From the NCBI GenBank assembly GCA_044355655.1, contig JBIKXS010000004.1, positions 1 through 64,000 of the forward strand: a stretch of DNA of 64,000 bases, in the 5' to 3' direction. Below the pieces are notes generated by a model, which was not told where the DNA came from, did not search any database, and saw nothing but the letters and a program-made list of their open reading frames with translations. The position numbers were made by a program, and so were the translations under genes. This document shows positions 25,457 through 34,176 of the stretch, piece by piece (the stretch's first letter is position 1; every line of letters begins with the position of its first letter). Source of the DNA: UBA3064 sp023258775 (GTDB lineage: Bacteria; Pseudomonadota; Gammaproteobacteria; Burkholderiales; Burkholderiaceae_E).

Positions 25457-26332
25457 ATGCACCCGATGCTCAATATCGCCGTGCGAGCCGCCCGGGCCGC
25501 CGCACGCATTATCAACCGAGGATCGGTAGACATCGATTCGATTCGAGTTGCCAGAAAACAGCTCAACGACTTCGTAACAGAAATCGATCGTGCTTCGGAA
25601 GAGGCCTTGGTCGATGCATTATTCGAGTCTTTCCCGGATCACTGCATCTTAGCAGAGGAGTCCGGCTTCATCGCAGGCCCGAAATCCAGGGCTGGCCATC
25701 AAAGCGACGCCCTGGTCAATCTGAAATCACCTTGGCTACGCGAGCTTGAGCATTTATGGATTATTGATCCCCTAGATGGCACAACAAACTTCATCCATGG
25801 CGTGCCCCAATATGCGATTTCAATCGGTTTGTTAGAAAGGGGCGTGTTAACTCAAGCGGTTGTTTACAACCCTGCAATTGATGAAATGTTCACGGCAAGC
25901 AGAGGCGCAGGCGCATTTTTCAACAATCGTCGTATCCGCGTATCGAAACGGGTGGCTATTAAGGAATCCTTAATTGGTACGGGATTTCCTTCGCGCAGCA
26001 TGGCACAGCTCGATGAGTTTCTGGCCTATTTCCGCCAACTCACGCTCGATGGTGCCGGATTGCGTCGACCCGGCGCCGCGGCACTCGATCTGGCCTATGT
26101 GGCCGCGGGCCGCTTTGATGCATTTTTCGAGATCGGTCTGTCGCCCTGGGATGTTGCCGCTGGCGCATTGCTGATCACTGAGGCAGGAGGCCTGATTGGT
26201 GACTTTCAAGGCGAAGCCGAACATCTTTTTGGCGGTCGGGTTATCGCCGCGAATCCCGCACTTTTTGCCCTAATGATTCAGCGGTTTAGCAGCATTTATG
26301 GCAAACACCAGGCCCAGCTAAGCGAGACCTAA
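25457..26332 (+). CDS. suhB: Inositol monophosphatase family protein
   Basis: 291 residues. Lithium-sensitive phosphatase motifs are complete: AEESGF (Glu), WIIDPLDGTTNFIHG (metal-binding Asp-Asp), and SPWDVAAGALLITEAGG. SuhB-type proteins dephosphorylate inositol-1-phosphate and, in E. coli, also join the rRNA antitermination complex; the second role cannot be judged here. An insertion of ~20 residues lies between AEESG and WIIDPLDG (around PKSRAGHQSDALV), as in several betaproteobacterial members. Three bases separate its stop from the next gene. Confidence 0.92.
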   Translation: MHPMLNIAVRAARAAARIINRGSVDIDSIRVARKQLNDFVTEIDRASEEALVDALFESFPDHCILAEESGFIAGPKSRAGHQSDALVNLKSPWLRELEHLWIIDPLDGTTNFIHGVPQYAISIGLLERGVLTQAVVYNPAIDEMFTASRGAGAFFNNRRIRVSKRVAIKESLIGTGFPSRSMAQLDEFLAYFRQLTLDGAGLRRPGAAALDLAYVAAGRFDAFFEIGLSPWDVAAGALLITEAGGLIGDFQGEAEHLFGGRVIAANPALFALMIQRFSSIYGKHQAQLSET

Positions 26333-26336
26333 TCTG

Positions 26337-27173
26337 ATGCTCGCAGCCAATAGCTTGCTTGGCAAACGCGTACTTGTCACAGGGGGCGGAAGTGGACTTG
26401 GTGCTGCTATGGCCGAACGCTTTGTGCAGCTTGGTGCTAGACCTCTCATTTGCGGTCGGCGGCGTGAGGCTTTAGAGGCCACCGCGGCCCGTTGGAGCTC
26501 GAACTATGGCATCGATACACAAATCTTTGCATGCGACATACGTGATCCGCTTCAAGTCGAAGCAATGATCGCCCAAATCTGGCAGCAAGCACCCCTTGAT
26601 GCCCTGGTCAACAATGCAGCAGCCACCTTTATTGCAAGGACGGAGCATTTATCTCATCGCGCCGCTGATGCAGTTCTTGCACCGACGCTTCATGGGACGA
26701 TGTACTGCACCCTAGCGGCAGGACGACGCTGGATCGAAGCGAGTTACCCCGGTGTTGTTCTGAGCATTCTTTCAACATCGACAATCACTGGGCGTGCATT
26801 CACGGTGCCATCAGCAATGGCCAAGTCTGCAGTGCTTTCCATGACGAAAAGCCTCGCGGTTGAATGGGGTCGATATGGGATTCGACTGCTTGCGATTGCC
26901 CCGGGTTCATTTCCAACACCAGGGGCAAGCGCACAACTAATGGCTGGAAAGCGCGCAATGCTCAAGCCCGAGGCACGCATACCACTCGGTCGTGTTGGTC
27001 AACATGCAGAGCTTGCCGAACTCGCTTCTTATTTGCTTTCTGATGCGGCGAGTTTCATGACCGGCGAAATGGTCACGATTGACGGCGGTGCCCATCTCCA
27101 AAGCTCGGGCGCCGAAGATCTTCTCGCTTGGAACAATCAGGACTGGGAAGAGCTTCGCCCAGGTAGTCGTTAA
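26337..27173 (+). CDS. 2,4-dienoyl-CoA reductase-like SDR
   Basis: 278 residues. NAD(P)-binding Rossmann signature VTGGGSGLGAAMAERF near residue 16, then NNAA near 100. In place of the usual YxxxK it has S-A-M-A-K (FTVPSAMAKSAVLSMTKSLA), with AVEWGRYGIRLLAIAPG after it. This is the arrangement of peroxisomal/mitochondrial-type 2,4-dienoyl-CoA reductases, whose Tyr sits elsewhere, so reduction of an unsaturated acyl-CoA with NADPH is a fair guess. It begins 4 bp after suhB and marks the start of the acyl-CoA gene cluster. Confidence 0.75.
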   Translation: MLAANSLLGKRVLVTGGGSGLGAAMAERFVQLGARPLICGRRREALEATAARWSSNYGIDTQIFACDIRDPLQVEAMIAQIWQQAPLDALVNNAAATFIARTEHLSHRAADAVLAPTLHGTMYCTLAAGRRWIEASYPGVVLSILSTSTITGRAFTVPSAMAKSAVLSMTKSLAVEWGRYGIRLLAIAPGSFPTPGASAQLMAGKRAMLKPEARIPLGRVGQHAELAELASYLLSDAASFMTGEMVTIDGGAHLQSSGAEDLLAWNNQDWEELRPGSR

Positions 27174-27197
27174 CCGAAGAAGGTTTTGCCACAGTTT

Positions 27198-28400
27198 TTA
27201 TTGCGTCTGAACGACGGTGCTCTGGCGGATCATTGTTTCGATTTCTGTATCGGAAAATCCCAACTCTAGCAAGAGTTCGCCACTGTGCTCGCCAAGTCTT
27301 GGCGCTGGCCGACGAATGCTGGCCGGAGATTGCGAGAACTTCATCGTTGGCCTGACCTGCATGATCTCGCCTTCGCTTGGATGAATCACTTTTTCAAAAA
27401 AATTAACTTCTTTTAAGTGAGGATGCTCTGGTAATTGCTCTAAGGAGTATATCGGAGTAGCCGGTATATCGAGTCGCTTACAGCATGCCATCCAGTATGC
27501 AGTCGTATTCTTGCCGATAATCTCTCGCAATAAGGCGTAGAGTTGCTGCAAGTGGCGGTTCCTAGCGTGGCGGTCCCTCACCTCTAGACGCTCGATAGCC
27601 TCTTGATGACCGGTCTCTGTAAGTAGGGCAACCCAGTGAGCCTCGGTGTAGGGCAACAAACTGATATGGCCATCGATGGTTTTAACTGGGCGCCTTCCTC
27701 CCGATAAAACCCTTGAATAACCCGGAGGACCTTCCATCCCTGGAAAAGTCATGGTTCCCAAATGCTCTGAAAGCAAGAACGAAGTCATGGTCTCATACAT
27801 AGGTACTTCGACATGCTGACCCTCACCTGTTCTTAGCTGATGAACGAGTGCGGCAAGCACTGCATTTGCAAGGTAAATGCCGATCGTCTTATCGGCCATC
27901 AGTGAAGGAACATACTCAGCACGGTCAAGGTGATCGCGATTGAGTGCCACCAAGCCACATGCCGACTGAATAATGTCGTCAAAAGCAGGATGATCTTGAT
28001 AAGGACCATCCTGTCCGAACCCTGTTGCAACGCAGTAAATAAGTTGAGGGTTTAGCAACTTTGCTTGATCGTAGCCAAAACCAAGTCTTTCAATCGCCTT
28101 CACCCGCATGTTGTGTACCAGCACCTGACTTTGAGCGATCAGTCGACGCATCACTTCATGGCCTGCCTCGGTTTTCATATCGATCGACAAGGAACGCTTA
28201 TTTCGATTAAGCGATAGAAAAATCGAGCTCATGCCCTTATGACGCGAAACGCCGTTCGCGCGCATGAGATCGCCTTCAGGCGCTTCGACCTTGATCACAT
28301 CAGCGCCTAACTCGCCGAGAACATGGGTTGCCACAGGACCGAGAACGACCGAGGTCAAATCAATCACGCGAATGCCGTGTAATGGTCCGAAATCACTCAT
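27198..28400 (-). CDS. CaiB/BaiF family CoA-transferase (class III)
   Basis: 400 residues from the ATG at 28400, which has GGAGG 10 nt upstream; a TTG at 28418 is in frame but lacks a site. The N-terminal GIRVIDLTSVVLGPVATHVL and GADVIKVEAPEGD, and the catalytic-Asp region SLMADKTIGIYLANAVLAAL, are class III CoA-transferase hallmarks. The enzyme would move CoA between carboxylates (formyl-CoA/succinyl-CoA type). Divergent to the Bug receptor gene (78-bp gap), which suggests that the imported acid is the CoA acceptor. The substrate is unknown. Confidence 0.88.
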   Translation of the reverse strand: MSDFGPLHGIRVIDLTSVVLGPVATHVLGELGADVIKVEAPEGDLMRANGVSRHKGMSSIFLSLNRNKRSLSIDMKTEAGHEVMRRLIAQSQVLVHNMRVKAIERLGFGYDQAKLLNPQLIYCVATGFGQDGPYQDHPAFDDIIQSACGLVALNRDHLDRAEYVPSLMADKTIGIYLANAVLAALVHQLRTGEGQHVEVPMYETMTSFLLSEHLGTMTFPGMEGPPGYSRVLSGGRRPVKTIDGHISLLPYTEAHWVALLTETGHQEAIERLEVRDRHARNRHLQQLYALLREIIGKNTTAYWMACCKRLDIPATPIYSLEQLPEHPHLKEVNFFEKVIHPSEGEIMQVRPTMKFSQSPASIRRPAPRLGEHSGELLLELGFSDTEIETMIRQSTVVQTQ

Positions 28401-28478
28401 CTTGCGCTCACCCTCCAAATAGCTTCAGGCTAGACTCGACTGACTATAACCACAGCTATTTGGCGAGGAGACAGCACG

Positions 28479-29501
28479 ATGAACAATCTGAGTACGATCC
28501 GTTCCATAATTGACCTGGCTGGCGAGCAACCAAGGCTTTGGGCCAGGCTGGCGGTTGGTGGCGCATTAACCGCTGGGTTCATCACGTCGGCAGCCAATAC
28601 TTGGGCACAAACAGAATTCCCAACCAAGCCGATTCGCATGATGGTGCCCTTTACCGCTGGTAGCGGCGCAGACGGCTCAGCCCGGATACTCGCCGAGCAA
28701 ATGCAGCGCAGTCTTGGCCAATCTGTACTTGTTGAAAATCGCCCAGGCGGCAGTGGCGCCGTCGCTGCCATCGCTGTGAAGCAGGCAGCGGCAGATGGAC
28801 ACACCATTATGGTTGCCTCAAATTCTCCAATGTCGGTTAACCCGATCGTGATGAAAAATCCAGGCTACGATGCGGTGAAAGACTTTAAGGCTGTGCATGG
28901 TATCTCGCGCTCAATGAACGTATGGTACGCAGCCAATGAATCGCCCTTTAAGAACATTGGCGAGCTCATTACTGCAGGCAAGGCCAAAGCACTTAACATT
29001 GGATCTTACTCTGCGGGTTATCAACTAGGCATTGCTTGGCTATCAAACTTATCACAAGCAAGACTGACCTATGTCCCCTATAAGGGGCAGAGTCAGGTGA
29101 TCAATGACGTCATCGGAAGGCAACTTGATGCCGGCATGGGGGACTTGGGGGGCGCATTGCCCTTAATCAAGGCGGGAAAAATTCGAGCACTTGCCGTGTC
29201 AGGCGAAGCGCGCCATCCGTCGCTACCGGATGTGATGACGATACGTGAACTCTACCCGGAGTATGCCAACTATGCCTGGACCTCGTTTTATGTTCGCGCT
29301 GAAACACCACCTGCCGCGCATGCCAAGTTGGTTGAGGCGATGAAAAAGGGGCTTGCCTCCAAAGAAGCTGCGAACTACTTCCTAGCCAATGGTTCAGAAC
29401 CAATGATGGACTTCGGTCCAGAACGGATGACAAAGTATCAACTTGACGAGATTGAACGCTTTCGCAAAATTGCCGATGCGGCAGGCATCAAGGCGGAGTA
29501 A
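28479..29501 (+). CDS. Bug/TctC-type tripartite tricarboxylate solute-binding protein
   Basis: 340 residues. A long N-terminal leader with a hydrophobic segment (~25-42) ends in ANTWAQTEFPTKPIRMMVPF, the usual Bug maturation region. The periplasmic binding fold carries PGGSGAVAAIAVKQA and the ligand-loop segment PYKGQSQVINDVIGRQLDAG. Bug proteins bind carboxylates and related small solutes and are greatly expanded in Burkholderiales. No TctA/TctB membrane genes are nearby, as is usual for orphan Bugs. Likely an operon with the crotonase that starts 5 bp after its stop. Confidence 0.9.
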   Translation: MNNLSTIRSIIDLAGEQPRLWARLAVGGALTAGFITSAANTWAQTEFPTKPIRMMVPFTAGSGADGSARILAEQMQRSLGQSVLVENRPGGSGAVAAIAVKQAAADGHTIMVASNSPMSVNPIVMKNPGYDAVKDFKAVHGISRSMNVWYAANESPFKNIGELITAGKAKALNIGSYSAGYQLGIAWLSNLSQARLTYVPYKGQSQVINDVIGRQLDAGMGDLGGALPLIKAGKIRALAVSGEARHPSLPDVMTIRELYPEYANYAWTSFYVRAETPPAAHAKLVEAMKKGLASKEAANYFLANGSEPMMDFGPERMTKYQLDEIERFRKIADAAGIKAE

Positions 29502-29506
29502 CACCG

Positions 29507-30301
29507 ATGATGAATATCGATCAACGATCTATACCTAATGATTTAGCTGTCGAGGCGCAGGGCCATGTGGCTCTTGTCACACTCAAACGCCCGCCCCATA
29601 ACTTTTTCGACCTGTACTGGATACGCGATCTTGCGGGCATTTTTGAAGCGCTTGATCGCGAAATACATTGCCGAGTGATCGTGTTACGAGCAGAAGGAAG
29701 TTCATTTTGCGCAGGTGCGGATTTCTCCAAACCCAGAGCACAGACGCCCGCTGGTGCGCCCGCAAGCAATCCACTTTATGACGAAGCCGTGCGTTTGTTT
29801 CATTGCACAAAGCCAGTGATTGCAGCCGTACAAGGGCCAGCCGTTGGTGGTGGTCTGGGACTTGCGCTGATGGCCGACTTCAGGGTCGCCTGCCCAGAAG
29901 CTCGCTTTAGTGCCAACTTTAATCGTCTCGGCTTTCATCCGGGATTCGGTCTTAGCGTGACGCTACCTCGCGTCATTGGGATCCAACAAGCCGCACAGAT
30001 GTTTTATAGCGGTCGAAGAGTTCCGGGCGAGGAAGCATTTGCTATCGGACTGGCAGACCGTTTAGTCGCTAAAGCTGACTTGTTTGACGCTGCAATCGAG
30101 ATGGCGCAGGAGTTCGCTGCGTCGGCACCAATTGCAGTTCAATCAACCCGAGCAACGCTTCGGGCAGGACTTGCCGAAGCGGTTCGTGAGGCGACTGCAC
30201 ATGAGGGTCGGGAGCAGTCGCGGCACTATTCGACGGAAGACTTCAAGGAAGGTGTCAAAGCCATGGCTGAGCGCCGAAGTCCTGTTTTTGTTGGCCGCTA
30301 A
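29507..30301 (+). CDS. Enoyl-CoA hydratase/isomerase (crotonase) family protein
   Basis: 264 residues. The oxyanion-hole segments are AEGSSFCAGADFSKP and VQGPAVGGGLGLALMADFRVA. The position of the first catalytic Glu of true enoyl-CoA hydratases (PEITIG) reads ANFNRLG, and no Glu is seen there. Isomerase or another crotonase reaction is therefore as likely as hydration. It has a GGAG site in the Bug gene 3' end. Co-oriented with the Bug receptor and iron-type dehydrogenase, it probably acts on the CoA ester made by the divergent CoA-transferase; this is inferred from context. Confidence 0.85.
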   Translation: MMNIDQRSIPNDLAVEAQGHVALVTLKRPPHNFFDLYWIRDLAGIFEALDREIHCRVIVLRAEGSSFCAGADFSKPRAQTPAGAPASNPLYDEAVRLFHCTKPVIAAVQGPAVGGGLGLALMADFRVACPEARFSANFNRLGFHPGFGLSVTLPRVIGIQQAAQMFYSGRRVPGEEAFAIGLADRLVAKADLFDAAIEMAQEFAASAPIAVQSTRATLRAGLAEAVREATAHEGREQSRHYSTEDFKEGVKAMAERRSPVFVGR

Positions 30302-30378
30302 CAGCCCTTTACGTAACGAAAATCGTTAGGAATATCGATTACGTAGCTCTGTAAGCTATATCGTTGAGCGAGAACATT

Positions 30379-31557
30379 ATGAAAATTACAGAGAATATGT
30401 ATAAGGCAGGCGCTTACCGCCCCCCCAAGGTTGAGGGTATTTTTTTTGGACAGCCTTTTGACCAGGCACTTGAAATAGCCCTTTCCGAGCATGAGGGCCA
30501 GCGCTGTTTCGTGCTTGTGAGCAAAACCCTTAAGACTCGAAGTAATGATCTCGCAAGGCTTGAGAACATGCTTGGCGGACGCCTTGTAGATACATTTGAC
30601 GGGGTGAGTGCGCATACGCCACGGGAGGCAGTCTTTGCAGCAACGCAAGCTGCGGCGAAAGTAAAAGCCGAGATTCTCATCACACTTGGCGGGGGTTCGC
30701 AAACCGACGCAGGCAAGATTGTTTCATTGTGTCTATCAAACAAAATCGATAGCGTTGAGGCGATGAATCGCCTGATAGCAGTCGCTGGAAAACCTGCGCC
30801 GGGATTAAGCAAACCCAAACATCGAATGATTGCGCTACCGACAACACTTTCAGCGGGGGAATTCACTGCTTATGCCGGCATGACCAATACGAAAACCGGT
30901 ATCAAGGAAAGCGTGCTGCATCCCTATGCCGTGCCGGCTCATGTCATTCTGGACCCAGCGCTCACACTCGCGACGCCGATGCCACTTTGGCTTTCCTCTG
31001 GCATTCGGGCGATCGATCACGCCGTCGAAGGCTATCTGTCTATTCAGGCACAAGCTTTCTCGCAAGCGGCTGACTTGCAGGCAATCAGTCTTCTTCCCCA
31101 AGCGCTCAAGCGCTGTTTGTCCAATCCCACTGATTTACAAGCCCGATTCGACTGTCAAATTGGCATGTGGCTATCCATGGTTGGCTCGCAGTCGGGTGTG
31201 AGCAAGGGCGCAAGTCATGCCATCGGACATCTCCTTGGCTCATGGGCAAAGGTACCGCACGGTATGACCTCGTGCATCACGCTCGCTAGCGTTCTGCGAT
31301 TTAATGCGACAGTCAATCACGATGCGCAAGCGCTCCTTGCCAAAGCAATGGGCGTCCACGATGGCAATTTGGCTGATTCGATTGAGCAACTCATTTGTGA
31401 ACTTGGCCTGCCAAGTCGGCTTGCCGACTACGGTATCCAAGCCAAGCAATTACCTGAACTTGCAAGACTTTGTATGCATGATCGCTGGATCGCAACGAAT
31501 CCTCGGAGTATTCCAAATGCCGAGACCTTAATACCGCTCTTGAAAGAAATGCTTTAG
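30379..31557 (+). CDS. Iron-containing alcohol dehydrogenase (maleylacetate-reductase-like)
   Basis: 392 residues from the ATG at 30379 (an in-frame TTG at 30364 is less likely). The N-terminal dinucleotide-binding part carries ILITLGGGSQTDAGKIV. Metal ligands are visible in SSGIRAIDHAVEGY (Asp, His), GASHAIGHLLG (His) and KVPHGMTSC (His). The substrate-loop and size fit the maleylacetate reductase/HOT-like branch of the family rather than ethanol dehydrogenases. Likely a carbonyl reduction step for the pathway encoded around it; the substrate is unknown. Confidence 0.82.
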   Translation: MKITENMYKAGAYRPPKVEGIFFGQPFDQALEIALSEHEGQRCFVLVSKTLKTRSNDLARLENMLGGRLVDTFDGVSAHTPREAVFAATQAAAKVKAEILITLGGGSQTDAGKIVSLCLSNKIDSVEAMNRLIAVAGKPAPGLSKPKHRMIALPTTLSAGEFTAYAGMTNTKTGIKESVLHPYAVPAHVILDPALTLATPMPLWLSSGIRAIDHAVEGYLSIQAQAFSQAADLQAISLLPQALKRCLSNPTDLQARFDCQIGMWLSMVGSQSGVSKGASHAIGHLLGSWAKVPHGMTSCITLASVLRFNATVNHDAQALLAKAMGVHDGNLADSIEQLICELGLPSRLADYGIQAKQLPELARLCMHDRWIATNPRSIPNAETLIPLLKEML

Positions 31558-31677
31558 TTGAGCCAACTCGTCGTCACTGCCATTTGTGGTGCTCAACATT
31601 GACATGGGCGCCTTAGATAGCTCAGCAGGGATTGTTTAGCCGCGTTGGATGTTGATATTGCGATCATCGATACCTAT

Positions 31678-32760
31678 TTAATGACGCACCAAATGGTCCC
31701 AAATCGCGTCAGCACCTAGCTCAAGGGTCCATTCGCCAACCCTAGCCTGCCAATAAGCTTCATGACCAAACTCATCGCGCCATGCGTAGAGCCTACGAGT
31801 AAAACGGTGTAGGCTGTGTTCACGCGTAAAACCCATCGCACCGTGCACTTGATGGGCAAGGTCAGCGCAAAGCCCAGCCGCTTCGCTCATTCGGGCTTTT
31901 GCTATCGCCACCGACCAGCTTGTTCGCGCCGACCATGGTTCGGATTCGACCACATCAAGTGCAGCCTGATAGGCAGCCTTGGCTGCAGCAGCATGCGAAG
32001 CAAGCACGGCAAGCATATGCTGCACGGCCTGAAACTTGGCAATAGGACGATTAAATTGCTTGCGCTCATTTGCATAACAAATTGATAGTTGTAGCGTTCT
32101 TGAAATAGCACCGCTCATTTGTGCTGTTCTCACGAGGGCGCCAATTTGTTCGAATTGGCTAAACAGTCCCTTGCTACCTGCTGCGACGATGCCGCTAAGA
32201 ATGTCGAACTGAACATCATCGCGCGGCTCGCCCGCGAGGTTACGTCTCGCATGAAGAACTTGCCAAGAAGCTTTTGAATCATCAAGCATTAAAAGCCTGT
32301 CTTGGTGATCGACCAGACATAAAATCTGCGCACGGCCTGCCCATGGCACTCTTGCGATCGTTGACTCGCTTTTTTGGAGTGCAGCAGTCATCACTATTTT
32401 GTCTCGATCAGCATCAAATCGAGCGATTAAAGCACTAGCAATCGGGCCGCACCAATGATGGTCACAAGCCGAAACCAGAGCCTGAGCCAAAGCCATTTCA
32501 GCAATAGGCACCGGCATTGCATGGTAGCTACATCTTTCCAGCAACTCGCACATCTGGCGAAGTCCAAGGCTTAAGCCGCCGGCGGACTCTGGAAGCATCG
32601 CTGTTGTGAGTCCAACCTCGCTGAGGGTGGACCATAGATCGTGCTGAAAGATGCCGTCCTCGGCAGCCCGGATCGTCATTTGTTTCAGGAAGTCGCCTGC
32701 GATCCGGTCAATGGTTTGCAGCATGTCATCTTCAGCGCTCACGGGATGAAAAGCGTCCAT
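31678..32760 (-). CDS. Acyl-CoA dehydrogenase family protein (second subunit-like)
   Basis: 360 residues; divergent ACAD. The N-terminal helical domain has LWSTLSEVGLTTAMLPESAGG. The middle beta domain is poorly conserved. The C-terminal domain has the clear signature SICYANERKQFNRPIAKFQAVQHML and a VHGAMGFTREHSLHRFTRRL ending. Such divergent members usually pair with a canonical ACAD encoded next to them to form a heterotetramer, as seen in several steroid and aromatic acid pathways. Its start is 10 bp from the stop of the upstream ACAD. Confidence 0.83.
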   Translation of the reverse strand: MDAFHPVSAEDDMLQTIDRIAGDFLKQMTIRAAEDGIFQHDLWSTLSEVGLTTAMLPESAGGLSLGLRQMCELLERCSYHAMPVPIAEMALAQALVSACDHHWCGPIASALIARFDADRDKIVMTAALQKSESTIARVPWAGRAQILCLVDHQDRLLMLDDSKASWQVLHARRNLAGEPRDDVQFDILSGIVAAGSKGLFSQFEQIGALVRTAQMSGAISRTLQLSICYANERKQFNRPIAKFQAVQHMLAVLASHAAAAKAAYQAALDVVESEPWSARTSWSVAIAKARMSEAAGLCADLAHQVHGAMGFTREHSLHRFTRRLYAWRDEFGHEAYWQARVGEWTLELGADAIWDHLVRH

Positions 32761-32770
32761 TCAATTCCCC

Positions 32771-33931
32771 TTAACGCAATCCGAGTCCGCGGGCAATCAT
32801 GCCGCGCAAGATTTCTCGGGTACCACCGCGCAGGGTAAATGACGGCGATCGCAACAAGCTCATCCCTAGGTTCTCATCATACGCAGCACTCGATCCCATC
32901 GATGGCTCAATGGCTAGAAGGCGTCGAAACACTTCAGGTACTTCACGTTCGAATGCTGTGCCCAAGTCCTTGACCAAGGCTGCTTCAATCGCCGGATTCT
33001 CACCGCGTTCGAGCTTTCCAGCGATCGAGCTCGACATCCGGCGCAAGCTCGATAGGTGCACAATCAAGCGACCAAGATCCTGAAGGCACTGACGGTCCGC
33101 GTCGCCCGCTTGGCTTAGCTGGCGAATCGAATCCAGCAAAAGCTGGAAGGTGCTCATAAATCGATCGGGTCCTGATCGTTCAAAAGCAAGCTCGCCGGTG
33201 ACCAGGCGCCATCCCTGGCCAACCTCACCAAGCACCATGGCATCCGGCACGAAGTAATTATCCAGAATAACTTCGTTAAACTCATGCGCACCATACAAAT
33301 TATAGATCGGTCTGGTTGCGAAACCAGGCTCGGAGGTATCAACAATGAACTGAGTCAATCCAGCATGACGATCTTCTTCTACGGCTTGTGTTCTTGCGAG
33401 CAATATCAGGTAGTGCGCCATGTGCGCTGCGCTCGTCCAAACCTTTGACCCTGTAATTTGCCAGCCGCCCTCAATCCGTCTCGCGCGACAACGCACTGCT
33501 GCAAGATCAGATCCCGAGTCGGGCTCGCTCATACCAATACTGAAATAACATTCACCCTTTACAATTTTCGGAATGATTGTCTGCTTGGCCTCTTCGCTTC
33601 CGTGCCTGAGAATCTGTGTACCACTTTGGCGATCGGCAACCCAATGGCACCCCACAGGAGCCCCAGCAGCCAAAAGCTCCTCGATCACCACAAAGCGCTC
33701 TAGGGCCGATCTTTCATGACCACCATATCGTTTAGGCCAACACATCCCGATATATCCCATGGCCCCGCAGGCTCTTGAAAAGGCTGGATGCCTTGTACCC
33801 CAGGCATTCAGGCGCGGGTCGAAAGCAGCCGCCTTGATGTGCTCAGCGACAAAAAGGCGCACTTCGTCTCGTAACGCGACGGCATTCGCTGGTAATTGCA
33901 CAGGTTCGAACGAAAACAAGCTTTCAGACAT
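32771..33931 (-). CDS. Acyl-CoA dehydrogenase
   Basis: 386 residues, canonical length. FAD/substrate motifs are GMSEPDSGSDLAAVRCRA (~130-147) and ITGSKVWTSAAHMAHY; the C-terminus reads SPSFTLRGGTREILRGMIARGLG, the ACAD pattern around the adenine/acyl-binding end. It introduces an alpha-beta double bond and passes electrons to ETF; the ETF-ubiquinone oxidoreductase lies at 58.1 kb. First gene of a two-gene minus-strand operon, presumably heteromeric with the ACAD downstream. Confidence 0.9.
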   Translation of the reverse strand: MSESLFSFEPVQLPANAVALRDEVRLFVAEHIKAAAFDPRLNAWGTRHPAFSRACGAMGYIGMCWPKRYGGHERSALERFVVIEELLAAGAPVGCHWVADRQSGTQILRHGSEEAKQTIIPKIVKGECYFSIGMSEPDSGSDLAAVRCRARRIEGGWQITGSKVWTSAAHMAHYLILLARTQAVEEDRHAGLTQFIVDTSEPGFATRPIYNLYGAHEFNEVILDNYFVPDAMVLGEVGQGWRLVTGELAFERSGPDRFMSTFQLLLDSIRQLSQAGDADRQCLQDLGRLIVHLSSLRRMSSSIAGKLERGENPAIEAALVKDLGTAFEREVPEVFRRLLAIEPSMGSSAAYDENLGMSLLRSPSFTLRGGTREILRGMIARGLGLR

Positions 33932-34176
33932 GCCAGAGCCTTTTTTTCAGAGTCGGAGGCCGAAGTGTCAGGACTTAGACCAAAATTGTCCAGCTTCAGG
34001 GTTTCGAACTGAGCCTTTCACCCTCATCAACCTTCACTGAGCCACATTGATGTGCGCGCGAGCTTTCATGATTCGGGGTTTAAACTAAAGCGCCTTTGAA
34101 TCGATAAATCACGTCAATTCAATCCTGTACGCCGCAAAGCCAATCGATCCTGAATGTTTGCTGAAGAGTCAGTTTT
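33932..34176. promoter_or_regulatory. Divergent intergenic region, acyl-CoA dehydrogenase operon / mutS
   Basis: 245 bp between divergently transcribed genes must hold both promoters. I see no clear consensus box, palindrome or RNA structure in it. Confidence 0.35.
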
